Shown: positions 37,218 to 44,985, counted from the first letter of the stretch. The stretch: DNA of 64,000 nt from Ruminococcus sp. (GCA_022768065.1 JALELS010000020.1:185109-249108), one strand, 5' to 3'. Notes: generated by a model from the sequence alone, not told the origin. Translations and numbers: made by a program.

Positions 37218-37734
37218 CGTAAACACCATACCCATGTAATTTTTCAAATTCTTTCAGTATAGGCTCCTCGCGCTTTGCCTTCCATGCGTAGTAATGCGGA
37301 TAAAGGCTCTTTGCAGGCATGGGGTCTATCCTGACCGCAACCGCACCGCAGCGATTTGCCGCCTTGATGTCGGAAAATATCTGGTCGCCGAGCATTGCGA
37401 GCTGCTCTATCGGCACACCGAGCTTTGCGGCGGCTCTTAAAAGCCCCTTGGGCTTCGGCTTTGCCGCGACACAAACATACGGCAGACCGAATTTTTTGGC
37501 TATCGGCCCGACTCTGAAAACCGTGCCGTTTGAAATTATGATAACCGGTATTCCGGCATTTTTCATTTTTAAGAGCCATTGCTCCACGCCTTTTAAAAAC
37601 TTAAAGGTTCCGTCGGGAGCTATGGTATTGTCAATATCAAGGCCTATCGCGCGCGCACCCATTTTACGTATATCCTCGGGCGTTACGTCAAGCACGCTGT
37701 GAAAGCGGTATTTCGGCATAAGTTCGTTTTCCAT
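37210..37734 (-). CDS. yqeG: YqeG family HAD phosphatase
   Basis: HAD subfamily IIIA phosphatase. The start at 37734 has AAGGAG 5 bases upstream and yields MENELMPKYRFHSV, 174 residues, as in other YqeG proteins. HAD motif I is GLDIDNTIAP, motif II the Ser/Asn in IISNG, motif III AKPKPKGL and motif IV MLGDQIFSDI. Related proteins dephosphorylate phosphatidylglycerophosphate in mitochondria and plastids, but the bacterial substrate is not settled. It overlaps aminopeptidase P. Confidence 0.93.
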   Translation of the reverse strand: MENELMPKYRFHSVLDVTPEDIRKMGARAIGLDIDNTIAPDGTFKFLKGVEQWLLKMKNAGIPVIIISNGTVFRVGPIAKKFGLPYVCVAAKPKPKGLLRAAAKLGVPIEQLAMLGDQIFSDIKAANRCGAVAVRIDPMPAKSLYPHYYAWKAKREEPILKEFEKLHGYGVYDD

Positions 37735-37777
37735 AATGCTCCTTAAAAAGGGATTACCCTGTTTTTTCAAAAGAAAG

Positions 37778-37799
37778 GGCGGACAAAACCTTGTCCGCC
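37778..37799 (-). terminator. Terminator after rpsU
   Basis: GGCGGACAA (37778-37786) pairs with TTGTCCGCC (37791-37799) with an AACC loop, followed in the minus direction by CCTTTCTTTTG; it may be leaky, letting transcription enter yqeG. Confidence 0.7.
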
Positions 37800-37805
37800 T
37801 CTCAA

Positions 37806-37982
37806 TTACTTATACTTTCTTTTACGAGCTGCTTCTGACTTCTTTTTTCTTTTAACAGAAGGCTTTTCGTAATGCTCTCTTTTACGAACTTCCTGAATTA
37901 CGCCGTCACGAGAGGTCTGTCTTTTAAAGCGGCGAAGAGCGCTCTCCAAAGACTCATTTTCTTTAACTTTTACCTGACTCAT
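37806..37982 (-). CDS. rpsU: 30S ribosomal protein S21
   Basis: Small ribosomal protein of 58 residues: begins [19 protein letters not shown], continues with [23 protein letters not shown] and ends in a Lys/Arg-rich tail ([13 protein letters not shown]), the complete S21 pattern. The ribosome site GGGAGGGAATCAG is immediately upstream. It is below usual ORF length cut-offs, so easily missed. It precedes yqeG in the same direction and has a consensus promoter. Confidence 0.96.
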   Translation of the reverse strand: MSQVKVKENESLESALRRFKRQTSRDGVIQEVRKREHYEKPSVKRKKKSEAARKRKYK

Positions 37983-38017
37983 TCTGATTCCCTCCCTTTA
38001 TTCTGGGATACTTTGTA

Positions 38018-38046
38018 ATTATAGCCTATTGGGATTTAACTGTCAA
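38018..38046 (-). promoter_or_regulatory. Consensus promoter of rpsU
   Basis: Minus strand TTGACA (38041-38046), 17-base spacer, TATAAT (38018-38023): a perfect consensus, 36 bases before the start codon. Confidence 0.9.
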
Positions 38047-38183
38047 GAGCGATTTTACGCATATTGACAGACAAAGCCGAGATGTTTATTTAAATTACGG
38101 GATAAAATGCAAAAATCGGTGAAATGTTAACAATTTGTTCACATTTTTGTGTGCGGTTTGCAATAATCCCTTGTTATTATAAG

Positions 38184-38300
38184 ACTGTACCAAACGAGAG
38201 AAGAACATTGTGGTGGATGTTTCACGAACTCGCGCAGGTCATTAAATGCTAAAACCCATTACATAAAAGTTGCCCGGCGCTGAGCGTCGGGTCTTTTTTT
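38184..38300 (+). ncRNA. Candidate small RNA with terminator
   Basis: A -10-like TATTATAAG (38175-38183) is followed by ~85 bases without an ORF, then a strong GC hairpin CCCGGCGC/GCGTCGGG (about 38273-38291) and a run of seven T. No coding sequence follows within 300 bases on this strand, so this is not a leader of a visible gene. The -35 is weak (TTTGCA region at poor spacing). It does not match 6S, SRP RNA, tmRNA or RNase P features that I can recall. Tentative. Confidence 0.35.
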
Positions 38301-38525
38301 GCCTTTTTTGACCCTTTGACCGTTTGACCGACCGTTCAGCCGCTCATTTTCCCGCTTTTTGTTTTTACCCGATTCGCATTTTTCACTTCTTCGGTTTCTC
38401 TCGCGGCTTTTCACCGACTGCCGCGTTAAAAAAGCGAAGTCCCAATAAATTTTACCGTACGCCGCGTTACAAAAGCAAAAGGGCTTCGGCAAAAGCGACC
38501 GTTAAATTCCATACTGCAAAAAATA
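38301..38525. other. Intergenic region, nothing recognised
   Basis: About 225 bases between the candidate small RNA and the next hairpin. It contains short TTTGACC-type repeats near 38315-38333 but no ORF with a ribosome site and no clear fold. Confidence 0.35.
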
Positions 38526-38529
38526 AAAA

Positions 38530-38563
38530 GCAAAAAGGACCGTTTTTACGCGGTCCTTTTTGC
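38530..38563. terminator. Terminator downstream of the 38-residue ORF
   Basis: GCAAAAAGGACCG (38530-38542) pairs perfectly with CGGTCCTTTTTGC (38551-38563), an A/T-flanked stem that works in both directions. In the minus direction it would end the small-ORF transcript at about 270 bases. Confidence 0.75.
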
Positions 38564-38658
38564 TTGCTAAGTGTCATTAAGTTGTATAAAAAGGGATTGG
38601 AATTGGTATATGTAAACCCGCTTATGCGGGGATTAGACGGTTTAATAAGGCGTTTGCC

Positions 38659-38775
38659 TTATCTGACTTCCATCGCATAGAGGCGAAGCATTTTACCGAT
38701 CGTTTTCCACGACAACTTAGCGTCCTTAAGTTCGTTGATGAGCTTAATCTCACATTCATAATCTTTAACGATCAT
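38659..38775 (-). CDS. 38-residue small protein of unknown function
   Basis: Reading the minus strand from the ATG at 38775 gives a 38-residue product beginning MIVKDYECEIKLINELKD, with SWKTIGKMLRLY near its end. It is preceded by AAAGGAG 8 bases upstream and a near-perfect promoter at 38809-38837, and followed by two small stems (ATAAGGC/GCCTTAT over the stop codon, CCCGC/GCGGG further on) and a terminator. The peptide is amphipathic, mostly helical by composition, with no membrane segment. I know no family. The quality of the signals argues it is a real, well-expressed small gene, or a regulatory RNA that also encodes a peptide. Confidence 0.65.
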   Translation of the reverse strand: MIVKDYECEIKLINELKDAKLSWKTIGKMLRLYAMEVR

Positions 38776-38808
38776 TCTTAACAACTCCTTTCGTTTCATC
38801 TTGACTGT

Positions 38809-38837
38809 ATAGTACCACCGTTTGTAATTTTTGTCAA
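38809..38837 (-). promoter_or_regulatory. Strong promoter for the 38-residue ORF
   Basis: Minus strand TTGACA (38832-38837), 17-base spacer, TACTAT (38809-38814); the start codon is 34 bases further on. Confidence 0.85.
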
Positions 38838-39095
38838 GACTTTTTGCACAATTTTTTAAAAATATTTTTGTGCAACATTAAGCTTGATATTACGGGTTAT
38901 TTGTACATATTGTCAATTATCGCCGCGATTTTTTGACGTTTAAGCTCTTGCATAACCTTTTTAGCCTGTTTTCGGTGAATTTATATTCACTTTTTTATTT
39001 TTGTATTTTCGTCAATTTGACAATAAGATATATGCCGTATTTGTCGAATAAATCCGCTCCGCCGCGTTCCGAGTGAGCGTCAGCCGATTTTGTGC
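38838..39095. other. AT-rich intergenic region with a palindrome
   Basis: About 260 AT-rich bases. The palindrome GTGAAT-TTAT-ATTCAC (38975-38990), followed by TTTTTTATTTTTG, could be a weak terminator or a binding site. No gene seen. Confidence 0.35.
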
Positions 39096-39175
39096 GGACG
39101 GGCGGGCAGACGGGCAGACGGGCGGACGGTCGGACGGTCGGACGGTCGGACGGTCGGGAGGACAGGCGGGCGGAC
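39096..39175. repeat. 8-bp tandem repeat, about ten units
   Basis: Ten consecutive 8-bp units based on GGTCGGAC/GGGCAGAC from 39096 to 39175; four central units are nearly identical (GGTCGGAC at 39128, 39136 and 39144, then GGTCGGGA). Purine/pyrimidine skewed and very GC-rich, in an AT-rich gap. Not in a supported coding frame. Confidence 0.9.
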
Positions 39176-39373
39176 ACCGACGCCGTGCCGACCGTATCAC
39201 ATCAAAAACATCGCGCCGGCAATGCCGGCAACATTGCGAAAATTCGGAATGTTGCATAAAGAGAATGTGTGCGCTTAATTCGCGGCTTTTACCGACGGCG
39301 TAATTCCAAACTTTTCTTATAAAAAGCACTTGACAAACGCAGAAAACCGATTTAAAATACAAAGTCGAAATTG

Positions 39374-39396
39374 AAATTGAAATTCAGTTTCAATTT
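39374..39396. promoter_or_regulatory. Inverted repeat upstream of the Fur-family gene
   Basis: AAATTGAAA (39374-39382) and TTTCAATTT (39388-39396) form a perfect 9-bp inverted repeat with a 5-bp spacer, 85 bases before the regulator start. A third direct AAATTGAAA overlaps at 39368-39376. Size and AT-richness suit an operator for a dimeric Fur-type repressor, though it does not match the classical Fur, PerR or Zur boxes. Confidence 0.5.
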
Positions 39397-39480
39397 GTTT
39401 GCGAAACGTGCAGAACATAGCGTGTAAGACATCACACGCAAGATATAACGCATAACACTGATTGTTCGGGGGCGGAAAAT

Positions 39481-39900
39481 TTGAGCTACAACACAAAGCA
39501 GAGCAAAATGGTATTTGACATACTGTATGAAAACAAAGACCGCCATCTCACGGCGGACGAAATTTTTGAAATCCTGAAAGGAAAAGGCGAGAGCGTTGGC
39601 AAAACCACGGTTTACCGCCATCTCGAAAAGCTGTGCGCTTCGGGCGAAGTGCGAAAATTTGCGGGCGGCGAGGGCGACAGCGCCTGCTACCAATACGCCG
39701 GTGACGGAACAGGGTGCCGCGAGCACTACCACCTGAAATGCACCGAATGCGGCAAGCTTATACACGCCGAATGCAGTTTCTTAAACGAACTTTCCGACCA
39801 TATATATAACGAACACGGTTTTAAAATCGACGGTTCGCGCACGGTTCTCTACGGAGTGTGCGGCGACTGCCTTAAAAAGAAAGGTCTCTCTGACAAATGA
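39481..39900 (+). CDS. Fur-family metalloregulator
   Basis: Winged-helix repressor of 139 residues. The DNA-binding half has LTADEIFEILKGKGESVGKTTVYRHLEKL; the C-terminal half has the structural zinc cysteines CTEC (87-90) and CGDC (127-130), with the HYHLKC histidines as sensory ligands. The TTG start is chosen because it gives the usual SYNTKQSKMVFDIL N-terminus and follows a G-rich ribosome site. It overlaps the exporter gene by 4 bases (ATGA), implying control of metal export or import. Which metal (Fe, Zn, Mn or peroxide sensing) cannot be decided by eye. Confidence 0.9.
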   Translation: MSYNTKQSKMVFDILYENKDRHLTADEIFEILKGKGESVGKTTVYRHLEKLCASGEVRKFAGGEGDSACYQYAGDGTGCREHYHLKCTECGKLIHAECSFLNELSDHIYNEHGFKIDGSRTVLYGVCGDCLKKKGLSDK

Positions 39901-40754
39901 TTTGGAATGTAATTAAAGATACACTTACAGACAGCTTTAAAATGCTGCCGTTTCTGTTCCTCGCGTTTTTGCTTTTGGAGGCGCTGGAGCACCACGCCGG
40001 CGAAAAGATAAACAACACTCTTCGCTCCGCAGGAAAGGCAGGGCCGCTTTTGGGCTCACTGCTCGGCTGCATACCGCAATGCGGTTTTTCGGTTTTTGCC
40101 GCCAATTTATATTCGGGCGGAGTTATAACCCTCGGCACGCTGCTTGCGGTATTCCTCGCAACGTCGGACGAAGCGCTTATAATACTCATTTCGCAGCCGT
40201 CACGCGGCAAGGACATACTGCTTTTGCTGCTGTTTAAGGTTGTCATCGGCGTTACGGCAGGCTACATCACGGATTTGTTTATAAAAAAGCATCCCGAAAA
40301 GGAAAAGCACGACATCGGCGACATATGCAAAAACGAGCACTGCCATTGCGACGAGCACAAGGGAATTTTTGTACCGGCGCTCACGCACACGTTAAAGGTG
40401 TTCGGATTTCTCCTTATTTTTACTCTCATACTGAATTTTGCAATCGAGCTGCTCGGTCCCGAAAAGCTCTCAAAAATTCTTCTCGGCAATACCTTCTTCC
40501 AGCCGCTTATTGCCGCGCTGATAGGGCTTATTCCCAACTGCGCCGCCTCTGTGCTTTTAACCGAGATGTATCTCAGCGGAGCTTTGAGCTTTGCCTCGGT
40601 AATAGCCGGACTTTGCTCGGGCGCCGGCATAGGTCTTGTGGTGCTTTTCAGAACGAACAAAAAGCCACGCGAGAACCTTAAAATTCTCGGACTGCTCTAC
40701 GGAATTTCGGCGCTCTCGGGCGTCATAACAGAGCTTATCGCAAAGCTCGTTTAA
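39897..40754 (+). CDS. Putative heavy-metal exporter (ArsP_2-like, ~10 TM)
   Basis: Integral membrane protein of 285 residues built as two similar halves: GCIPQCGFSVFAANLYSGG (57-75) in the first, and GLIPNCAASVLLTEMYLSG (210-228) in the second, each with a Pro-x-Cys motif inside a helix. A central cytoplasmic loop (about 130-156) is rich in His and Cys (CKNEHCHCDEH), a likely metal-binding segment. This fits the ArsP_2 group described as putative Mn or heavy-metal transporters. Co-transcribed with the Fur-family regulator, start overlapping its stop, so probably metal-responsive. Confidence 0.85.
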   Translation: MIWNVIKDTLTDSFKMLPFLFLAFLLLEALEHHAGEKINNTLRSAGKAGPLLGSLLGCIPQCGFSVFAANLYSGGVITLGTLLAVFLATSDEALIILISQPSRGKDILLLLLFKVVIGVTAGYITDLFIKKHPEKEKHDIGDICKNEHCHCDEHKGIFVPALTHTLKVFGFLLIFTLILNFAIELLGPEKLSKILLGNTFFQPLIAALIGLIPNCAASVLLTEMYLSGALSFASVIAGLCSGAGIGLVVLFRTNKKPRENLKILGLLYGISALSGVITELIAKLV

Positions 40755-40827
40755 GCAAAGGGGCATAACAAATTTTGCGTATATCGCGTTAAAGTCCCGT
40801 TAATCAGCTTATAAAAAGGCAAAACAA

Positions 40828-40859
40828 AACGCCGTAACCGATTTTCTCGGTACGGCGTT
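40828..40859. terminator. Bidirectional terminator
   Basis: AACGCCGTA (40828-40836) pairs with TACGGCGTT (40851-40859), with ACCGA/TCGG pairing inside and T/A-runs on both sides; ends the exporter gene and the convergent ireB-partner gene. Confidence 0.88.
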
Positions 40860-40864
40860 TTTTC

Positions 40865-41164
40865 TTATTCGTGTGCGAGTGCTCTTTGCAGCCAAACTTC
40901 GGCAATATCCATTGCCGCATATAAGCCCTTTTTCTCGCTCGTTTTAATGATGCGCTCTTTCATTGACGCATTCGGGTCTGTGCTGAGAAGCTGAATGGAA
41001 ACTTTGGAAGCTACATCAGCTTTTTCTTTATCGCCGACCTCTTTGTTTGCGAGAATCTGCATCATTATAACGTAATCGTCAGCCATATCGCCATAGTAAA
41101 TGGTGTTGCCCTGACGGACAAGGGGTTTGCCCTTGTATGTGAGAAATTCTTTTTTCTCAGCCAA
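40865..41164 (-). CDS. Hypothetical protein following ireB
   Basis: Unrecognised protein of 99 residues. The TTG at 41164 is the start, because GAGGTG lies 7 bases upstream and the N-terminus MAEKKEFLTYKGKPLVRQGN reads as a folded domain; longer in-frame sequence runs into ireB. Features: a small beta N-terminus (YKGKPLVRQGNTIYYG), then helices to the end. No membrane segment. It is 10 bases after ireB, so likely in the same transcript and perhaps linked to its serine/threonine-kinase signalling role. Confidence 0.8.
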   Translation of the reverse strand: MAEKKEFLTYKGKPLVRQGNTIYYGDMADDYVIMMQILANKEVGDKEKADVASKVSIQLLSTDPNASMKERIIKTSEKKGLYAAMDIAEVWLQRALAHE

Positions 41165-41174
41165 TATTGTCACC

Positions 41175-41438
41175 TCATTTGTTTTCGCTCGATTTAAGAT
41201 AATTTTTGACAAGCGCCTGTAACAGCTCGTCTCTGTCAAGGCGGCGGATAAGGTTACGCGCGTTGTTATGCGTAGTGATATAAGTCGGGTCCTCGGACAA
41301 AATGTAGCCTACTATCTGACTTATCGGGTTGTAGCCTTTTTCCTTGAGAGCGGTATAGACGGTGAGCATCGTCTGACGCATTTCTTCCTCACGCTCATCT
41401 TTTATTGAAAACTGTATGGTTTTATTTGGATCAAGCAC
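41175..41438 (-). CDS. IreB family regulatory phosphoprotein (YrzL/UPF0297)
   Basis: Protein of 87 residues matching IreB, a substrate of the IreK/PrkC Ser/Thr kinase that lowers cephalosporin tolerance in Enterococcus. Landmarks: [41 protein letters not shown] (seen here as MLTVY...) and [20 protein letters not shown]. The GTG start is set by AGGAGG 8 bases upstream. In most Firmicutes it lies beside ruvX; that gene is not here. Confidence 0.93.
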   Translation of the reverse strand: MLDPNKTIQFSIKDEREEEMRQTMLTVYTALKEKGYNPISQIVGYILSEDPTYITTHNNARNLIRRLDRDELLQALVKNYLKSSENK

Positions 41439-41560
41439 TTTTGCCGCCTCCTTTGATAATCAAAATTATTATACACTAATGCACATAAAAATACAATACA
41501 TATGTTTAAAAAGGTTTTTGCCACAAAAAGACCCTTGCGGCGTCCGGCATTTCGCCGAGC

Positions 41561-42250
41561 TTATTTGTCCGCGTTTATATAGTCCTCAACAACCTGACCG
41601 TCCTGTATGCGGATTACACGGTGCGCGTTCGCGGCTATTTCATTGTCGTGGGTTATCAATATAACCGTTCTGCCCTCGCGGTGCAGTTCGTGAAGTATTC
41701 TCATAACCTCCGCTCCGGAGTGGCTGTCAAGGTTGCCGGTGGGTTCGTCCGCCAAAATTATGGGCGGCTTCGCGGCTACGGCGCGCGCTATTGCGACTCT
41801 CTGCTGCTGTCCGCCGGACATCTGCTTCGGAAGATGGTTCATTCGCTTTTCAAGCCCGACGCGTTTAAGTGCGTCCTCCGACAAAACGTGCCTTTGCGCT
41901 TTCGGCATACCGCGGTACGCAAGCGGAAGCTCTACGTTTTCCTGCGCGGTAAGGCTCGATATAAGGTTAAAGCCCTGAAAAATAAAGCCTATCTCTTTGT
42001 TTCGTATTTCGCTCATCTCGTCGTCGGAGAGTTTTGACGTATTGTGACCGTCAAGCTTATATTCGCCGCTTGTGGGAACATCCAAAAGACCGAGCATATT
42101 CATAAACGTCGATTTACCCGAGCCCGAATGGCCGATAATCGCCACAAATTCGCCGCGGTCGATTGTGAGCGACACGCCGTCAAGCGCGCGAACCTCATTT
42201 TCGCCGGGATTATATATTTTATACAGATCTTTGACTTCTATAAGCGCCAT
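41561..42250 (-). CDS. ABC transporter ATP-binding protein (MacB/LolD type), orphan
   Basis: ATPase of 229 residues: Walker [10 protein letters not shown] at 40-48, Q-loop FQGFNLIS, signature [15 protein letters not shown], Walker [13 protein letters not shown] and the switch His in LITHD. The closest family is the MacB/LolD/FtsE-like exporters that pair with a large FtsX-type permease. No permease is in either direction, so the partner must be elsewhere. About 120 bases upstream of the divergent spoVAC. Confidence 0.93.
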   Translation of the reverse strand: MALIEVKDLYKIYNPGENEVRALDGVSLTIDRGEFVAIIGHSGSGKSTFMNMLGLLDVPTSGEYKLDGHNTSKLSDDEMSEIRNKEIGFIFQGFNLISSLTAQENVELPLAYRGMPKAQRHVLSEDALKRVGLEKRMNHLPKQMSGGQQQRVAIARAVAAKPPIILADEPTGNLDSHSGAEVMRILHELHREGRTVILITHDNEIAANAHRVIRIQDGQVVEDYINADK

Positions 42251-42369
42251 ATGAGCACCGCCTTTAATTGATGTTTAAATTTTAAAGCATAAAAAAATAT
42301 AAATCAATGTATAAATTATGAATTTTTATCCGTGGGGCGGTAAAAATAACTCCGAAAGGACTGAAATAT

Positions 42370-42810
42370 ATGACAACGGGTAAAGAATATGACGAAATGA
42401 CGAAAAAAGCGTCGCCGCCGTCTCCGAAAGCAATAGATATTTTAAACGCATTCTGGACGGGCGGTCTCGTGTGCACTCTGGGGCAGGCTCTTAACTCGCT
42501 TTACGAGATGGCGGGCTTTTCCGAGGATGGGGTAAAAGCCGCCGTCTCGGCTACGCTCATAGTTATAACTGCCATTCTCACGGGAATCGGCGTATTTGAC
42601 AAAATAGCGAAGGTTGCCGGCGCAGGAACCATAGTGCCGATAACGGGCTTTGCAAATTCCATAGTATCGCCCGCCATGGAATACAGCGCCGAGGGCAGAA
42701 TACTCGGCACGGGCGCAAAGCTGTTTTCGCTCGCAGGGCCGGTTATAGCTTACGGCACATTTTCGGCGTTTATCTACGGAATAATCTGCTATATTTTTAA
42801 GCTGTATTAA
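42370..42810 (+). CDS. spoVAC: Stage V sporulation protein AC
   Basis: Inner-spore-membrane channel component for dipicolinic acid, 146 residues with four predicted helices. Typical stretches are FWTGGLVCTLGQALNSLY and VPITGFANSIVSPAMEYSAEG. GAAAGGACTG precedes the ATG. Expected to be under the forespore sigma-G factor; I could not fix a sigma-G promoter in the AT-rich upstream DNA. Followed by spoVAD after 19 bases. Confidence 0.95.
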   Translation: MTTGKEYDEMTKKASPPSPKAIDILNAFWTGGLVCTLGQALNSLYEMAGFSEDGVKAAVSATLIVITAILTGIGVFDKIAKVAGAGTIVPITGFANSIVSPAMEYSAEGRILGTGAKLFSLAGPVIAYGTFSAFIYGIICYIFKLY

Positions 42811-42829
42811 GCTTGTCGGAGGCAAAGCA

Positions 42830-43855
42830 ATGGTAGAAAGACTCGGTAAATACACTTTGGCGCTCAATTCTCACCCTTCGATAACGGGCTGTGCCGCAGT
42901 CGTGGGCAAGACCGAGGGCGAGGGCCCGCTCAAAGACGAATTTGACTTCATTTTTGAAGATGACACCCTCGGCGAAACCTCATTTGAAAAAGCGGAGAGT
43001 GCGCTTCAGAAAGAGGCTGTAACGCGCGCCCTTACAAAGGCGGGCAAAACGCCCGACGAAGCGGATATTTCTCTCGCAGGCGACCTTTTGGACCAGTGTA
43101 TAGGCACTTCTTTCGGTCTGCGTTCGCTCAATATGCCCTTTATAGGACTTTACGGTGCGTGCTCCACAATGGCGCTGTCTCTCGGACTTGCCTCGGTGCT
43201 TGTTGACTGCGGCGCGGCAAAGGTTGCCGTTGCGTCAACCTCAAGCCACTTCTGCTCGGCGGAACGTCAATTCAGACTTCCGCTCGAATACGGCGGACAG
43301 CGCACGCCGACCTCACAGCGCACTGCCACGGCGGCAGGGGCAAGCGTTGTGGAAAGCAGGCGAAACGACAAGCCCACGGTTGACGCAGTGACATTCGGCA
43401 GGATAACCGACCTCGGCATAAAGGATTCAAACAATATGGGAGCCGCCATGGCGCCTGCCGCGGCAAATACAATAGCCGATTTTCTTCAAGATACCGCCGC
43501 CTCACCGTCGGACTTTGATATGATATTGACGGGCGACCTCGGCATAGTCGGGTCAAAGCTGCTCTGCGAGCTTCTGCAAAAGGACCACGGAATCGACATT
43601 GAGAGCGTTCACGCGGACTGCGGCCTGCTTTTATATGACATAGAGGGGCAGGACGTTCACTCGGGCGGCTCCGGTTGCGGCTGCAGCGGTTCGGTTTTAA
43701 ATTCGTATATTATGCGGCGGCTCGAAAGCGGCGAACTGTCGCGCGTGCTTTTTGTCGCCACCGGCGCGCTTATGTCCCCAACCTCCTCGCTTCAGGGCGA
43801 GAGCATACCGTCAATCGCCCATGCCGTCCTTTTATCTAAGCCTTTAAGCAAATGA
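42830..43855 (+). CDS. spoVAD: Stage V sporulation protein AD
   Basis: Thiolase-like DPA-binding protein of the spore, 341 residues. The cysteine-containing GLYGACSTMALSLGLAS and the C-terminal GGSGCGCSGSVLNS fit SpoVAD. The start follows GTCGGAGGCAAAGCA. spoVAE, which normally comes next, is absent here; a 51-residue ORF takes its place. Confidence 0.95.
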   Translation: MVERLGKYTLALNSHPSITGCAAVVGKTEGEGPLKDEFDFIFEDDTLGETSFEKAESALQKEAVTRALTKAGKTPDEADISLAGDLLDQCIGTSFGLRSLNMPFIGLYGACSTMALSLGLASVLVDCGAAKVAVASTSSHFCSAERQFRLPLEYGGQRTPTSQRTATAAGASVVESRRNDKPTVDAVTFGRITDLGIKDSNNMGAAMAPAAANTIADFLQDTAASPSDFDMILTGDLGIVGSKLLCELLQKDHGIDIESVHADCGLLLYDIEGQDVHSGGSGCGCSGSVLNSYIMRRLESGELSRVLFVATGALMSPTSSLQGESIPSIAHAVLLSKPLSK

Positions 43856-43878
43856 GAGTCGAAAGGAATAAAACAAAT

Positions 43879-44034
43879 ATGGATATGAATATGATTAAAC
43901 GCGATATAAGCCTTATGTGCACGGCACAAAAGCTGCTTAAATTTTTCTGTATGATGAAAACAATACTGACTGTTGCGACAATAGCCTTTTCCGTTTTAGA
44001 ATCGGTTAATATGCTGAAAAAGCTTAAATGCTGA
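43879..44034 (+). CDS. Small hypothetical protein after spoVAD
   Basis: Product of 51 residues beginning MDMNMIKRDISLMC, Met- and Lys-rich, with one modest hydrophobic stretch (MMKTILTVATIAFSVLESV). GAAAGGA 12 bases upstream of the ATG supports translation; an alternative start at 43852 would overlap spoVAD by 4 bases. It ends 14 bases before a strong terminator, so it lies inside the spoVA transcript. Not SpoVAE by size or hydrophobicity. Could be a spore-specific small protein or spurious. Confidence 0.5.
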   Translation: MDMNMIKRDISLMCTAQKLLKFFCMMKTILTVATIAFSVLESVNMLKKLKC

Positions 44035-44048
44035 GCATAAAAGCCGAA

Positions 44049-44080
44049 AATCCGTGTGCGGCTTTTGCCGCGCACGGATT
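44049..44080. terminator. Terminator after the spoVA transcript
   Basis: AATCCGTGTGCGGC pairs with GCCGCGCACGGATT (one mismatch) around TTTT; T-run to the right and A-rich left side, so it serves the convergent membrane-protein gene too. Confidence 0.88.
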
Positions 44081-44121
44081 TTTTTCGGTTAAAATAAAAC
44101 TTTTTTCGGGCTGTTTTACAT

Positions 44122-44985
44122 TTACATATTCTTTTTTACAAATACGCGTCTGAGCATATAAAATATCGCGGTAACCGCCGCCGAAGCCAAAGCGGCAAAG
44201 ACGAATGCCCAAAGAGTATCCGTCATAAAGCCGCTCGCAAAGCTGTAAAGCGATTTTGTACCTATGTTTACTCTTGTACCGACCCTGCCGATAATCGCGG
44301 CAAGCGGCGCCACGAGAAGCATAAGCGTGGTACCCGAAAACGCATAGACGAAATATCTGTAAACATTTTTACGCTTTTTATACGACATACGAAGCACCAT
44401 AGCCGCGATAAGAGCCAACGTAACCGCGATTATCGCAGCGTAGTCGGCATAAGGGTTATAGCGCTTGAGCATATTGCCGGCTGATTTGAAATATGAATTT
44501 GAAAACAGCGATATGTAAGAATTATAGAGGTCGCCGAACTGCGCCGCCATATCCTTTATGTTGTTTTTAAGCTCGCCGTCCACCGTAAAGCCCTTTTCGG
44601 CGGCATATTCCAAAAGTCTCGTTTCAAGCTCGCTTTGTATATCGGAGGTGTCAATCGAGTCCTTGACTTCGCCGTTATAAAAATCGGTAATTACGGTTTT
44701 TGTGTCCGCGTCGATACGGTCGGGGGTTATGACGTTTTCAAATACCGAGTCAAAAAAGCTCTCGTCAACATTGCCCGCGCTTCCGTATGATACGAACTGC
44801 TCTTTCAGTTCCGAATGCAGAGCCTCGGCATAATCCGAGCGCTTTTCAACCCCGACAAGGAACGAAGAGTTCAGCACCGTGAATTTAAAAACAAGGCACA
44901 TCACAAACAGGCACGAAAAGAACGAGAGCAGAAACGAAACCACTCCGCAGAGCACGCGCCGCATGGCTTTTGAGTTTTTAGTCAT
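44122..44985 (-). CDS. Four-helix membrane protein of sortase cassette, unknown
   Basis: I do not recognise this 287-residue protein. One N-terminal helix (about 12-38) is followed by a ~135-residue, mainly helical acidic domain predicted outside the cell. Then three helices (about 182-200, 212-235 and 255-277) lead to a Lys-rich cytoplasmic end. It begins 13 bases after the sortase gene and ends the cassette. It might be a chaperone, anchor or sensor for the sorted protein. Confidence 0.8.
   Translation of the reverse strand: MTKNSKAMRRVLCGVVSFLLSFFSCLFVMCLVFKFTVLNSSFLVGVEKRSDYAEALHSELKEQFVSYGSAGNVDESFFDSVFENVITPDRIDADTKTVITDFYNGEVKDSIDTSDIQSELETRLLEYAAEKGFTVDGELKNNIKDMAAQFGDLYNSYISLFSNSYFKSAGNMLKRYNPYADYAAIIAVTLALIAAMVLRMSYKKRKNVYRYFVYAFSGTTLMLLVAPLAAIIGRVGTRVNIGTKSLYSFASGFMTDTLWAFVFAALASAAVTAIFYMLRRVFVKKNM

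Noticed and set aside
38324..38680. 118-residue ORF on the plus strand in the 38-39 kb gap
   Set aside because: Runs through a strong terminator stem and overlaps the better supported 38-residue ORF on the other strand; no ribosome site.
39373..39396. Classical Fur, PerR or Zur box
   Set aside because: The inverted repeat AAATTGAAA-N5-TTTCAATTT does not match these consensus sequences; kept only as a candidate operator.
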